A stretch of DNA of 49,069 nt, taken from positions 1-49,069 of the forward strand of contig NZ_PQHW01000048.1 in the NCBI RefSeq assembly GCF_003385215.1, given 5' to 3'. The position numbers were made by a program, and so were the translations under genes. Under the pieces are notes generated by a model. That model was not told where the DNA came from. It searched no databases and worked only from the letters and a program-made list of their open reading frames with translations. The DNA is from Amycolatopsis thermalba. GTDB taxonomy: Bacteria > Actinomycetota > Actinomycetes > Mycobacteriales > Pseudonocardiaceae. Shown here piece by piece: positions 16,028-23,915 of this stretch (the stretch's first letter is position 1; every line of letters begins with the position of its first letter).

Positions 16028-17227
16028 ATGCCGGAAGACCGCAACCTGCGGCTGATCATGGTGGTGCTCGCGTTCTCGTGCGGCACCACGGTGGCGAACC
16101 TGTACTACGCCCAGCCGCTGCTGGCCGGGATCGCGACCGCGTTCGGCGTGAGCCAGGGCAGTGCCGCGCTGGTGGTGACGCTGACCCAGCTCGGGTACGC
16201 GGCCGGGCTCGCATTGCTGATGCCGCTGGGCGATCTGGTGGAGAACCGGGCGCTGGCCTCGCGGACGCTGGTGTTCACCGCGCTGGCGCTGGTGGTCACG
16301 GCGGTGGCGCCGGTGTTCGGGGTGTTCCTGGCGGCGTCGGTGCTGATCGGGGTGACCTCGGTGGTGGCGCAGATCCTCATCCCGTTCGCCGCGCACCTCG
16401 CGCCTGAGGAGCAGCGCGGCCGGTTCGTCGGCACCGTGATGACCGGGCTGCTGCTGGGGATCCTGCTGGCGCGGACGCTGTCCAGCCTGGTCGCCGGGGC
16501 GTTCGGGTGGCGCACGATCTACTTCGTGTCGGCGGTGCTGATGCTGGTGGTGGCGGTCGCGGTGCGCCGGATGCTGCCGCACCGCCGGCCTTCGCACGAC
16601 GCGGGTTACCGGCGGCTGATGGGTTCGATTCTGACGCTGGCCCGGGAGGAACCGGCGCTGCGGCGGCGGGCGGTGTGCCAGGCGCTGATGTTCGGGGCGT
16701 TCTCGGCGTTCTGGACGTCGGTGGCGTTCGAGCTGGTCGGACGGCACGGGCTGTCCCAGACCGAGGTGGGTGTCTTCGCGCTCGTCGGAGCGGCGGGCGC
16801 GGCGGCCGCACCCCTGGCCGGCCGGCTGGGCGACCGGGGCCACGGCCGGATCGGCAGCGGGGTGGCGCTGGGGCTGGCCGCGGTGGCGATGGTGGTGGCC
16901 TGGCTCGGGGCGGGTTCGCTGGTGGCGCTGGCGCTGGCCGGGGTCGTGCTGGACCTCGCGGTGCAGGGCCACCAGGTGCTGAGCCAGCGGGAGATCTACG
17001 GCCTGCGGGCGGACGCGCGAGCCCGCATCAACACGGTGTTCATGACGACGATCTTCGTGGGCGGCGCGGTGGCATCGGCACTGGCGGGGAGTTTGTACGA
17101 CGCTTTCGGCTGGGCCGGGCCCAGTCTCTTCGGCGCCGTGCTGCCGATGATCGGGCTGGCCATTTGGGCAACAGCAACGACGCGCCAAGCAACACAAGAG
17201 AAGCTGGGTGGTCATCCCGTCGCCTGA
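16028..17227 (+). CDS. MFS transporter, drug/sugar efflux type
   Basis: A 399-residue 12-helix transporter. SCGTTVANLYYAQPLLAGIA in helix 1 and HLAPEEQRGRFVGTVMTGLL in the cytoplasmic region are typical of a broad actinobacterial efflux subfamily (YgaY/YfcJ-like). ATG at 16028 is used; the open frame upstream to 15959 has no support. The last codons (LGGHPVA) and the stop lie inside the left arm of a large inverted repeat, so the C-terminal tail may have been altered by that element. It follows paaR by 76 bp in the same direction, but a role in phenylacetate handling is not shown. Confidence 0.85.
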   Translation: MPEDRNLRLIMVVLAFSCGTTVANLYYAQPLLAGIATAFGVSQGSAALVVTLTQLGYAAGLALLMPLGDLVENRALASRTLVFTALALVVTAVAPVFGVFLAASVLIGVTSVVAQILIPFAAHLAPEEQRGRFVGTVMTGLLLGILLARTLSSLVAGAFGWRTIYFVSAVLMLVVAVAVRRMLPHRRPSHDAGYRRLMGSILTLAREEPALRRRAVCQALMFGAFSAFWTSVAFELVGRHGLSQTEVGVFALVGAAGAAAAPLAGRLGDRGHGRIGSGVALGLAAVAMVVAWLGAGSLVALALAGVVLDLAVQGHQVLSQREIYGLRADARARINTVFMTTIFVGGAVASALAGSLYDAFGWAGPSLFGAVLPMIGLAIWATATTRQATQEKLGGHPVA

Positions 17228-17345
17228 CACCGGAACGATCACCTTGAGCCAGGGCCGCAACCCTCGCTGGGTGGTGAGATGACATGCCAACCTTGCGGCC
17301 CTGGCTCAAGGTGATATGCACAAACCGGAAGGCGACGGGATGACC
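17210..17345. repeat. Nested inverted repeat A (16-bp outer, 23-bp inner arms)
   Basis: Outer arms 17210-17225 and 17330-17345 are perfect complements (16 bp, GGTCATCCCGTCGCCT). Inner arms 17238-17260 and 17293-17315 are perfect complements (23 bp). CCGG at 17230-17233 can pair with 17325-17328 between them. The inner loop is 32 nt. The MFS stop codon sits in the left outer arm. It may act as a terminator, but its size and two-tier design exceed a normal terminator; it could be a dispersed repeat element. Confidence 0.85.
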
Positions 17346-17475
17346 GCCCGGCGACCACCCCGTCAAGGTGAGACGAGGGGCTTTTCCGTCATCCCGGAGC
17401 CTGCCCGTCCGGCGAGGACATCTTTTGATCTTTTCCTGCGCTTCGCGCAGGGTCAAAGGCGCCTACGGCGCCTAA

Positions 17476-17492
17476 CGGTCACCTTGGGTGAC
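17476..17492. terminator. Compact hairpin, 7-bp stem and 3-nt loop
   Basis: GGTCACC-TTG-GGTGACC is a perfect hairpin. It overlaps the left outer arm of the second nested repeat by 4 bp. Nearby, CCTGCGC-TTC-GCGCAGG (within 17430-17455) and AGGCGCC/GGCGCCT (within 17455-17475) are further small hairpins. Confidence 0.45.
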
Positions 17493-17616
17493 CTCCCCCG
17501 CCCCCTCACCTCGAGTGTGTATTGGTCGCCGAGCAGCGGCGTCAAGGCGGGAAAGAGTACCTTGACCCCGCTGATCGGCGACCAAAAGCGGGCTGTGGAT
17601 CGGGGGCGGGGGAGGT
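17489..17616. repeat. Nested inverted repeat B (16-bp outer, 26-bp inner arms)
   Basis: Outer arms 17489-17504 and 17601-17616 are perfect complements (GACCTCCCCCGCCCCC, 16 bp). Inner arms 17521-17546 and 17559-17584 pair at 24 of 26 positions, around a 12-nt loop. The design repeats that of the element at 17210-17345 (16-bp outer arm, inner arm of ~25 bp) but with an unrelated sequence. Confidence 0.85.
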
Positions 17617-17639
17617 CTGGGGCGTAGTCGGTCAACTTG

Positions 17640-17790
17640 CGTTGCCGGGCGGCGGTTTGCTGGGCTGCCGCGCGGGCAGGCGAGTGCCGGGCCACTGCCG
17701 TTGCCGGGCGCCGGTTTGCAGGGCTGCCGCGCGGCCTGTGGCGAGGTCGGTTCCGTTGCGTTGCCGGCCGGCGGTTCGGGTGCGTATCTT
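17640..17790. repeat. Three degenerate ~60-bp tandem repeats
   Basis: GTTGCCGGGCGGCGGTTTGC at 17640 recurs as GTTGCCGGGCGCCGGTTTGC at 17699, and more weakly as GTTGCCGGCCGGCGGTTCGG at 17759, giving a 59-60 bp period. GGGCTGCCGCGCGG follows the motif in the first two copies. Together with the two nested inverted repeats this fills the 640-bp space between the MFS gene and the YbjN-like gene; no coding sequence is credible here. Confidence 0.65.
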
Positions 17791-17868
17791 CCTGGTGCCG
17801 TCCCGTTCCTAGATCATCTGTGCTTCACTTCCCGTGACCATCCGGGCACGAAGAAGGGAACTCCTGGG

Positions 17869-18276
17869 GTGACGACCTGGCGCGATCTCGCGACGTTCAT
17901 CCGGCAGCAGTACAAGGTGATCCGGGACGAACCGGACGAACTGCGCATCCGGGTGCGTTTCCAATCCGATCCCGAGGAGGAAGAGCGCACCCAGATCGTC
18001 GTCATCGCCCGGGAGGTTCTCGATCGGCGGGACGAGTGGATCCAGATCGCGACCCCGTTCGCGCGGGTGGACGAAGTGGACGTGGTCGGGGTCCTCGCCG
18101 AGGTGGGGCACACCACCGTCGTGGGCGGGGTGGTCGTCATGGGCGAGTACCTGGTGCTGCGGCACTCCCTCCCGCTGGCGAACCTCGACATCAACGAGTT
18201 CGTCGACCCGCTCGCGCTGGTCACCAGCTCCGCCGAGCTGCTCGAGGAACAACTCACCGGGCGCGACGACTACTGA
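17869..18276 (+). CDS. YbjN-like (type III chaperone fold) protein, hypothetical
   Basis: A 135-residue acidic soluble protein. The pattern of a short alpha/beta domain ending YLVLRHSLPLANLDINEF, then VDPLALVTSSAELLEEQL, resembles actinobacterial YbjN/CesT-type proteins. The molecular role is unknown. GTG at 17869 is supported by GAAGGGA about 9 nt upstream; the frame is open back to 17701 but that part lies in repeats. It lies 66 bp before rtcB in the same direction. Confidence 0.75.
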   Translation: MTTWRDLATFIRQQYKVIRDEPDELRIRVRFQSDPEEEERTQIVVIAREVLDRRDEWIQIATPFARVDEVDVVGVLAEVGHTTVVGGVVVMGEYLVLRHSLPLANLDINEFVDPLALVTSSAELLEEQLTGRDDY

Positions 18277-18342
18277 AATCCGGTTGCTCCGGGACCTTTC
18301 GCGGGTAACCCTGTGGATCCACTCCAGCGAAAGGATCTTCGG

Positions 18343-19533
18343 ATGTTCACCGCCGTCGAGGGCGCCCGCGTGCCGATCCGCATGTGGGCCGACCCGGCGA
18401 CCGTCGAGGACGCCGCGATGCGTCAGCTGCACAACGTCGCCAACCTGCCGTGGGTGCACGGTCTGGCCGTCATGCCGGACGTGCACTACGGCAAGGGCGC
18501 GACGGTCGGCAGCGTGATCGCCATGCGGGACGCGGTCTCCCCCGCCGCGGTGGGCGTGGACATCGGCTGCGGCATGAGCGCGGTCCGCACCTCGCTGACC
18601 GCCGACGACCTGCCCGACGACCTCGGCCGGCTGCGGCGCCGCATCGAGGACGCCGTTCCGGTCGGCTTCGCCATGCACCGCACCCCGGTCGACCCCGCCC
18701 GCGTGCCCGGCACCGGCGGCTGGAACGAGTTCTGGCAGGCGTTCGGGCACCTGCACACCGGCGTGCAGAACCTGCGCGACCGGGCGCGGGCGCAGATCGG
18801 CAGCCTCGGCGGCGGCAACCACTTCATCGAGGTCTGCCTCGAGCAGGGCGGCCCGGACGCCGGCCGCGTGTGGCTGATGCTGCACTCGGGCTCGCGCGGG
18901 ATCGGCAACGAGCTGGCCAAGCGGCACATCGACATCGCCCGCAAGCTGCCGCACAACGCGGACCTGCCCGACCGCGACCTGGCCGTGTTCGTCGCCGGCA
19001 CCCCGGAGATGGAGGCGTACCGGCGCGACCTGTTCTGGGCGCAGGAGTACGCGGCCCGCAACCGCGCCACCATGGTCGCGCTCGTGCAGCAGGCGGTGGC
19101 CGACACGGTGCCCGGCGTGCGGTTCGACGAGCCGATCTCGTGCCACCACAACTACGTCGCCGAGGAGACCTACGACGGCGTGGAGGTGCTGGTCACCCGC
19201 AAGGGCGCGATCCGCGCCGGCTCGGGTGACCTCGGGATCATCCCGGGCAGCATGGGCACCGGCTCCTACATCGTGCGCGGCCTCGGCAACGAGACCTCGT
19301 TCCACTCGGCGTCGCACGGCGCCGGGCGGCGCATGTCGCGGACCAAGGCCCGCAAGACGTTCACCGCGGCCGACCTCGCCGCCCAGACCAGCGGCGTGGA
19401 GTGCCGCAAGGACGAGGGCGTGGTCGACGAGATCCCGGCCGCCTACAAGGACATCGACTCGGTGATCCGGGCGCAGACCGACCTGGTGGAAGTCGTCGCG
19501 CACCTCAAGCAGGTGGTGTGCGTCAAGGGGTAG
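18343..19533 (+). CDS. rtcB: RNA-splicing ligase RtcB
   Basis: A 396-residue RtcB. Metal and guanylate motifs are all present: DVHYGKGATVGSVIA, GVDIGCGMSA, GSLGGGNHFIE, HSGSRGIGN, CHHNYV, GSMGTGSYIVRGLGNE, and SHGAGRRMSRTKA with the GMP-accepting histidine. It joins 2',3'-cyclic phosphate or 3'-phosphate RNA ends to 5'-OH ends using GTP and Mn2+, acting in RNA repair. ATG at 18343 follows GAAAGGA by 7 nt and matches the family N-terminus; the upstream GTG at 18313 is less likely. No archease or RtcR is adjacent. Confidence 0.95.
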   Translation: MFTAVEGARVPIRMWADPATVEDAAMRQLHNVANLPWVHGLAVMPDVHYGKGATVGSVIAMRDAVSPAAVGVDIGCGMSAVRTSLTADDLPDDLGRLRRRIEDAVPVGFAMHRTPVDPARVPGTGGWNEFWQAFGHLHTGVQNLRDRARAQIGSLGGGNHFIEVCLEQGGPDAGRVWLMLHSGSRGIGNELAKRHIDIARKLPHNADLPDRDLAVFVAGTPEMEAYRRDLFWAQEYAARNRATMVALVQQAVADTVPGVRFDEPISCHHNYVAEETYDGVEVLVTRKGAIRAGSGDLGIIPGSMGTGSYIVRGLGNETSFHSASHGAGRRMSRTKARKTFTAADLAAQTSGVECRKDEGVVDEIPAAYKDIDSVIRAQTDLVEVVAHLKQVVCVKG

Positions 19534-19978
19534 GCAGCGGCTTCGGCGGGTAGCTGCGCAACACGAGCGACGTGGTGACCGGCCCGAAGCGGGCCAGCGA
19601 GTCCACGACCTGCTCGAGCCGTTCGGCGTGCGTGCAGTGCACGTCGAACAGCAGGCAGTCCTCGCCGGTCACCCGGACCGTCGAGACGACGTCGGGGATC
19701 CGCTCGGCGAGGGCGAGCGCCTTCGCCAGCCGGGCGTGCGTGGTGCGCAACCGGACGACGGCGTGGATGTTCGACCCGACCGCGGCCGGGTCGACGACGG
19801 CGCGGTAGCCGAGGATGACGCCGCTCTTCTCCAGGCGCTGGATGCGCGCGGCGGCCGCCGGCTGGGACAGCCCCACCCGGCGGCCCACCTCGGCGCCGCT
19901 GAGCCGGCCGTCGGCCTGCAGCAACTCCAGGATCGCGCGGTCGATCTCGTCGAGTGATTCCATCGTTGTCGCCGCCAC
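19523..19978 (-). CDS. Lrp/AsnC-family transcriptional regulator
   Basis: About 151 residues. The N-terminal helix-turn-helix reads LDEIDRAILELLQADGRLSG then RRVGLSQPAAAARIQRLEKSG. The C-terminal RAM domain has the usual VVRLRTTHARLAKAL and VRVTGEDCLLFDVHC segments. It likely binds DNA as an oligomer in response to an amino acid. GTG at 19978 and ATG at 19963 are both possible starts. It overlaps the 3' end of rtcB by 11 bp in convergent orientation. Confidence 0.9.
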   Translation of the reverse strand: MAATTMESLDEIDRAILELLQADGRLSGAEVGRRVGLSQPAAAARIQRLEKSGVILGYRAVVDPAAVGSNIHAVVRLRTTHARLAKALALAERIPDVVSTVRVTGEDCLLFDVHCTHAERLEQVVDSLARFGPVTTSLVLRSYPPKPLPTP

Positions 19979-20087
19979 TTCCCTTGAGATCGCTTGCCAC
20001 GCCCGTCACGCACAGCTGGTCCATTCACAATCCCCTCGGGCAGCGCCCGCGAGGGGCGGGCGCCACGAATGGAAGTGGCGGTGGACG

Positions 20088-20630
20088 TTGGTCGCGTACG
20101 TCATCATCCCCGGCATCGACGGATCGGACGAGAAGCACTGGCAGACCGCGTGGGAGGCGCGGTGGGGCGCCTCGGCCGTCCGGATCGCCCCGGCCTCCTG
20201 GGCCGAGCCGGACCTCGCGGACTGGGTGGCCGCGATCGGGGCCGCCCATACGGCCGCGGTGCGCCGCGACGACCGGGTTGTGCTGGTGGCGCACAGTCTC
20301 GGCTGCTGGGCGGCCGCCGAGTGGCTGGTCTCGGCACCACCGCACGGCGTCGCCGCCTTCCTGGTCGCACCACCGGATCCGCGGGGACCGGCGTTCCCCC
20401 GCCAGGCCGCGCCGGCGTTCGCAGACCTGCGGGCCCGGCCACTGCCCTGCCCCGGCCTGGTCGTCGCGAGCGACGACGACCCCTACTGCGACCCGGCGGC
20501 GTCCGCCGCGCTCGCCGACGCGTGGCGGGTCCCCCGGCGCGTACTCGCCGGGCACGGCCACCTCAACTCCGGCAGCGGCCTCGGCGAGTGGACGGCCGGC
20601 CTGGACCTCCTCGCCGAGGTCGCCGGCTGA
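20088..20630 (+). CDS. RBBP9/YdeN-family serine hydrolase
   Basis: About 180 residues. YVIIPGIDGSDEKHWQTAWE is the family opening. AHSLGCWAA is the nucleophile elbow, ASDDDPYCD carries the acid, and GHLNSGSGLGEW carries the catalytic His. Substrate unknown. No ATG or GTG suits the N-terminus in this frame; TTG at 20088, two codons before the first strand, is the best start. It is nearly end-to-end with the DUF4865 gene on the other strand (1-bp gap). Confidence 0.85.
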   Translation: MVAYVIIPGIDGSDEKHWQTAWEARWGASAVRIAPASWAEPDLADWVAAIGAAHTAAVRRDDRVVLVAHSLGCWAAAEWLVSAPPHGVAAFLVAPPDPRGPAFPRQAAPAFADLRARPLPCPGLVVASDDDPYCDPAASAALADAWRVPRRVLAGHGHLNSGSGLGEWTAGLDLLAEVAG

Positions 20631-20631
20631 G

Positions 20632-21192
20632 CTACCACTGCCGTCCCACGCGGACGGCGGCCAGTTCCGGCACCGACAGGTGCAGCACCTCGTACCGCTC
20701 GGTGGCCTCGCCGTCATCCTCGCCGAGGATGAACCGCGCCAGCTGCCAGTGGTGCGGGTCCAGCGCGAGCGCCACGCTGTGCACGCCGGACTCACGAGCG
20801 ATCACGGACGCCCCGGCGAGTGCCTCTTCTACAGCGCTCGCCGGGTCGCCGTCCGGGATCGGCGTGATGAGACGGGAAGCCCGCCGCGGGACCGCGTCGA
20901 ACACCGGGCCGCGCTCGAACGCCAGGCCCGTCCAGTGCCGCACCACCGGGCGGCCGAAATCCCGCACGATGTTGTGGAAACCGCCGCCACCGGCCAGGAA
21001 CTCCGCCATCCGGCCGGTGTCGCGCCACAGGTAGAACGGCGCGTACTGGTTCGGGCTCTCCCGGACGAGGTACGCCTTCAGGCCGAGCCCCGCGCGGTCG
21101 TCCAGCGCGTGCCCGCGGTCGGCCACCCGCTTGCGGATGATGCCCATGTCGTAGTCGGCCGGCAGGCTGATCTCGTACTGCGTGGCGTACAC
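20632..21192 (-). CDS. DUF4865 family protein
   Basis: A 186-residue protein. The opening ATQYEISLPADYDMGIIRKR and the block SPNQYAPFYLWRDTGRMAEF, followed by RPVVRHWTGLAFE, are typical of DUF4865. Function unknown; the fold resembles monooxygenase-like ferredoxin-fold proteins. GTG at 21192 lies 7 nt after a TACACT hexamer (21200-21205), suggesting a leaderless message whose promoter overlaps the end of the methyltransferase gene upstream. Confidence 0.85.
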   Translation of the reverse strand: MYATQYEISLPADYDMGIIRKRVADRGHALDDRAGLGLKAYLVRESPNQYAPFYLWRDTGRMAEFLAGGGGFHNIVRDFGRPVVRHWTGLAFERGPVFDAVPRRASRLITPIPDGDPASAVEEALAGASVIARESGVHSVALALDPHHWQLARFILGEDDGEATERYEVLHLSVPELAAVRVGRQW

Positions 21193-21206
21193 CCGCGCGA
21201 GTGTAC

Positions 21207-21923
21207 CTACTGGTATGTACGGAGCACGTAGCCGGTGTACTGGTACTCCGCGCCGTGCTCGCGCCGCATGGCGATCTCCCGCCGCGCCGCGGCGACCGCC
21301 TCGGCCATCGCCGGGTCACTGGTGTCGGCGGCGTCGGCGCGGGCTTCCAGGTGGTCGTAGAACTCGTCGAACCAGTCGCTGTCCGGCTGCGGCAGCACCG
21401 CGTCCACCCGGTAGCCGGCCGCTTCCGCCGCGGCGGTGTTCTGCGCGGTCGTCCGCAGTGGATACTGCGCGTCCCAGAACTCCCGGACCGCCGCGGACGG
21501 CTCGCCGGTGGACCATTCGCATTCGGTGAGCACGAGCGTGCCGCCCGGCTTGAGCAGCCGCTTCCACGTGCGCAGCGCGGTGTCGAACCCGAGGACGAAC
21601 ACCGCGCTCTCGGCCCACAGGAGGTCGAACGTGCCGTCCGGGAACGGCGACTCGGCCATCGAGGCGTTGACGGTCTCCACGTCGAGCCCCTCGGCCGCCC
21701 GGGCGAGGTCGTCGAGGAACGGCTGGTGGGTGTCGAGGCCGGTCACCCGGGCACCGGCCTTCGCCAGCAGCAGCGCGGACCGGCCGGGGCCGCACCCGAG
21801 GTCGAGCACGCGGGGCCGCTCGGGCAGCGGCGCGGCGAGTTCGAGGAGGCGGAGGGTGGTGGCGTCCGACCCCGGCCCCTGCCGCGGCAGGCCGTGGAAC
21901 AACGCGAAGAACGCTTCGGTCAC
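21207..21923 (-). CDS. Class I SAM-dependent methyltransferase
   Basis: About 238 residues. Motif I is RVLDLGCGPGRSALLLAKAG, then VTGLDTHQPFLDDL, FDLLWAESAVFVLGF and LLKPGGTLVLTECEW. The fold and order match ubiE/COQ5-like small-molecule methyltransferases; substrate unknown. GTG at 21923 (VTEAFFALFHGLPRQGPGSD) is chosen because GTGAGG precedes it by 9 nt and homologous enzymes start with this block. GTG at 21938 is an alternative. It follows the anti-sigma-like gene by 43 bp on the same strand. Confidence 0.88.
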   Translation of the reverse strand: MTEAFFALFHGLPRQGPGSDATTLRLLELAAPLPERPRVLDLGCGPGRSALLLAKAGARVTGLDTHQPFLDDLARAAEGLDVETVNASMAESPFPDGTFDLLWAESAVFVLGFDTALRTWKRLLKPGGTLVLTECEWSTGEPSAAVREFWDAQYPLRTTAQNTAAAEAAGYRVDAVLPQPDSDWFDEFYDHLEARADAADTSDPAMAEAVAAARREIAMRREHGAEYQYTGYVLRTYQ

Positions 21924-21966
21924 GTGCGGCAGCCTCACGTCCGCCGCGGGGTGGCGCAACCGGATT

Positions 21967-22347
21967 TCACCCGGCCAGGTCGACCTCGGCGACGAGCACA
22001 CCGTGGTGGTCCTGCAGATCGACGCACCAGGTGCGGGCGAGGCAGTCGAGGATGTGCAGCGGGAGCCGCAGCGCCGCGTGACCGGGCAGGGTGCCGCAGC
22101 GCAGCTCGCGGATCTCGGCCCGCAGGCTCACGCCCTCGGCGTACCGCAACCGGACGGTGAACGGCGGGTGGGCGTGGCGGCAGGCGAGACTGGCGAGGGT
22201 GTCGACGACGACGAGCGCCCGCGCGACCGCTTCCTCGTCCTCCCCGCCCAGAAGCTCGCGGAGGTGCCGCCGGAGCCCGGCGAGGTGGGGCGCGCCCAGC
22301 AGGGGCACGCCGCTGGTTCTGTCGCAGATCTGGGCTGAATCCGGCAA
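21967..22347 (-). CDS. Degenerate HATPase_c-like (anti-sigma type) protein
   Basis: About 126 residues. The pattern ALVVVDTLASLACRHAHPPF followed by VRLRYAEGVSLRAEIREL, and the ending LHILDCLARTWCVDLQDHHG, tracks the anti-sigma/SpoIIAB-like ATPases so common in actinomycetes. In those the N-box reads roughly ELVTNAVRHA; here it is DTLASLACRHA, so the ATP-binding Glu/Asn pair is missing. It may bind a partner without ATP. TTG at 22347 follows GGAGG by 6 nt; TTG at 22371 is an alternative start. The family call is inferred from pattern only. Confidence 0.55.
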   Translation of the reverse strand: MPDSAQICDRTSGVPLLGAPHLAGLRRHLRELLGGEDEEAVARALVVVDTLASLACRHAHPPFTVRLRYAEGVSLRAEIRELRCGTLPGHAALRLPLHILDCLARTWCVDLQDHHGVLVAEVDLAG

Positions 22348-22425
22348 GACGGTCCTCCGCTGTTCGTTCAACGGGCATGGAGCGTCGTTGTACCCCGATC
22401 AAGAGAACGCGAAACCTGCTCGTCG

Positions 22426-22902
22426 TCAGCGGACCAGATCCGGTGCCGCGTCGGCGATCCGCTGCCGCATCGGGCGCTCACGCAAGGCCTCGATCGCCTC
22501 GTCGACCAGCCGGCTGAGCGGGTAGGCGAGCCCGGCTTCGAAATCCTTCGCCGCCGCGGAGGTCGCCGCCCACTCCGCGTCCAGCACCGGCAGCAGGTCC
22601 GCCGCCTTGGGCGTCAGGTGGACGATGCGGTGACGGGCGTCCGCACCCGGGCTCAGCGTCACCAGCTCCGCCTTCACCATCTGCGCGACCGTCTGGCTCG
22701 CCGCCGAATGGGTGACGCCGATGGCGGCGGCCAGGTCCCGGATCGGCTGCGGGCCGGCGGCCAGCGTCCGGATGACGGGCGCGAACCGCGGCCGGAACCA
22801 GTCCAGCCCGAGGTCGGCGTAGATGGCGGCGACGTCGCCGTCCAGCAGCTCCAACAGGTGCCGCAGCCGGGTGGCGAGCAGTTCGGAGCCGGGAATTGTC
22901 AC
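22426..22902 (-). CDS. MarR-family transcriptional regulator
   Basis: About 158 residues. The winged helix is visible in PIRDLAAAIGVTHSAASQTV, then AQMVKAELVTLSPGADARHR. It is divergent from the proline iminopeptidase gene and probably controls it and itself. GTG at 22902 is preceded 6 nt upstream by TATATT (22909-22914), giving a leaderless arrangement. The open frame up to ATG 22929 would run through the promoter and the dyad. Confidence 0.85.
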   Translation of the reverse strand: MTIPGSELLATRLRHLLELLDGDVAAIYADLGLDWFRPRFAPVIRTLAAGPQPIRDLAAAIGVTHSAASQTVAQMVKAELVTLSPGADARHRIVHLTPKAADLLPVLDAEWAATSAAAKDFEAGLAYPLSRLVDEAIEALRERPMRQRIADAAPDLVR

Positions 22903-22913
22903 AGCGCTAATAT

Positions 22914-22925
22914 AACAGCACTGTT
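22914..22925. promoter_or_regulatory. Dyad between marR-type gene and pip
   Basis: AACAG-CA-CTGTT is a perfect 5-2-5 inverted repeat in the 38-bp divergent gap, directly upstream of the -10 of the MarR gene. It is the best candidate operator for the MarR protein. Confidence 0.5.
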
Positions 22926-22940
22926 GCATCTGGAGGGATC

Positions 22941-23915
22941 ATGACCCAGCTCCACCCCGTCGCCGAACCCCACACCGAAGGCATGCTGGACGTCGGCGAC
23001 GGCAACCGAATCCACTGGGCCGAGTGCGGCAACCCGGCCGGCAAGCCCGCCGTGTTCGTCCACGGCGGCCCCGGCTCCGGCGGCTGGACCAGCTCACGCG
23101 GCTTCTTCGACCCCGAGCGCTACCGGATCATCCTGTTCGACCAGCGCAACTGCGGCCGCAGCACCCCGCACGCGAGCGATCCGGCGACCGACCTGACCCA
23201 CAACACGACCGAGCACCTGATCGCGGACATGGAACGGCTGCGCGAGCACCTGGACGTCGAGCAGTGGCTGCTCTTCGGCGGCTCGTGGGGTTCGACGCTG
23301 CAACTCGCCTACGCCGAGCGGCACCCGGAGCGGGTCAGCGAGATCGTGATCGCCGGGGTCACCACCACCCGCCGGCGCGAGATCGACTGGCTGTACAACG
23401 GGGTGGGCCGGTTCTTCCCGGCGGAGCTGGAGCGGTTCCGGGCCGGCGCCGGCGACGTCGAGGGCGACACCTTCGACATCCTTGCCGCCTACGCGCGCCT
23501 GCTGGCGGATCCGGATCCCGAGGTGCGGAACAAGGCCGCGCGGGACTGGAGCACGTGGGAGGACGCCGCGGTCTCGCTGGAACCCAACGGCGTGCCCAAC
23601 TCCTACAGCGACCGGCCGTCCCGCGACCTGCTCGCGATGACCCGGATCTGCGCGCACTACTTCTCCAACGCCGCCTGGCTGGAGGAGGGCGTGCTGATCC
23701 GCGAGGCCCACCGGCTCGAGGGGATCCCCGGCAAGCTCATCCACGGCCGGTTCGACATCAGCAGCCCGGTGGAGACCGCGTGGGAGCTGACCCGGGTGTG
23801 GCCGGACGCCGAACTGATCGTGATCGACGACTCCGGCCACACCGGCAGCGACGCGATGCGTGCGGCGTGGCGCGCCGCACTGGACGAGTTCGCGGTCAGG
23901 CCAGCTCGGGGATGA
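22941..23915 (+). CDS. pip: Proline iminopeptidase (peptidase S33)
   Basis: A 324-residue alpha/beta hydrolase. FVHGGPGSGG is the oxyanion segment, ILFDQRNCGRSTPHA is the S33 signature, and FGGSWGSTLQLAYAERHPER carries the nucleophile Ser. The late His is in DDSGHTG. The family removes N-terminal proline from peptides in the cytoplasm; related members act on other amides or lactones. ATG at 22941 follows TGGAGGG. It is divergent from the MarR gene and overlaps the LLM gene 3' end by 20 bp. Confidence 0.92.
   Translation: MTQLHPVAEPHTEGMLDVGDGNRIHWAECGNPAGKPAVFVHGGPGSGGWTSSRGFFDPERYRIILFDQRNCGRSTPHASDPATDLTHNTTEHLIADMERLREHLDVEQWLLFGGSWGSTLQLAYAERHPERVSEIVIAGVTTTRRREIDWLYNGVGRFFPAELERFRAGAGDVEGDTFDILAAYARLLADPDPEVRNKAARDWSTWEDAAVSLEPNGVPNSYSDRPSRDLLAMTRICAHYFSNAAWLEEGVLIREAHRLEGIPGKLIHGRFDISSPVETAWELTRVWPDAELIVIDDSGHTGSDAMRAAWRAALDEFAVRPARG

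Noticed and set aside
16028-17227. MFS gene as the phenylacetate importer
   Set aside because: Motifs point to a broad efflux subfamily and there is no PaaR-like dyad in front of it; position alone is not enough.
17210-17345. Nested inverted repeat as transposon termini or a MITE
   Set aside because: No transposase, no target-site duplication seen, and the arms are close together; a structured element or terminator fits better.
18313-18342. Upstream GTG start for RtcB
   Set aside because: GAAAGGA sits 7 nt before ATG 18343, and the family N-terminus aligns to that ATG.
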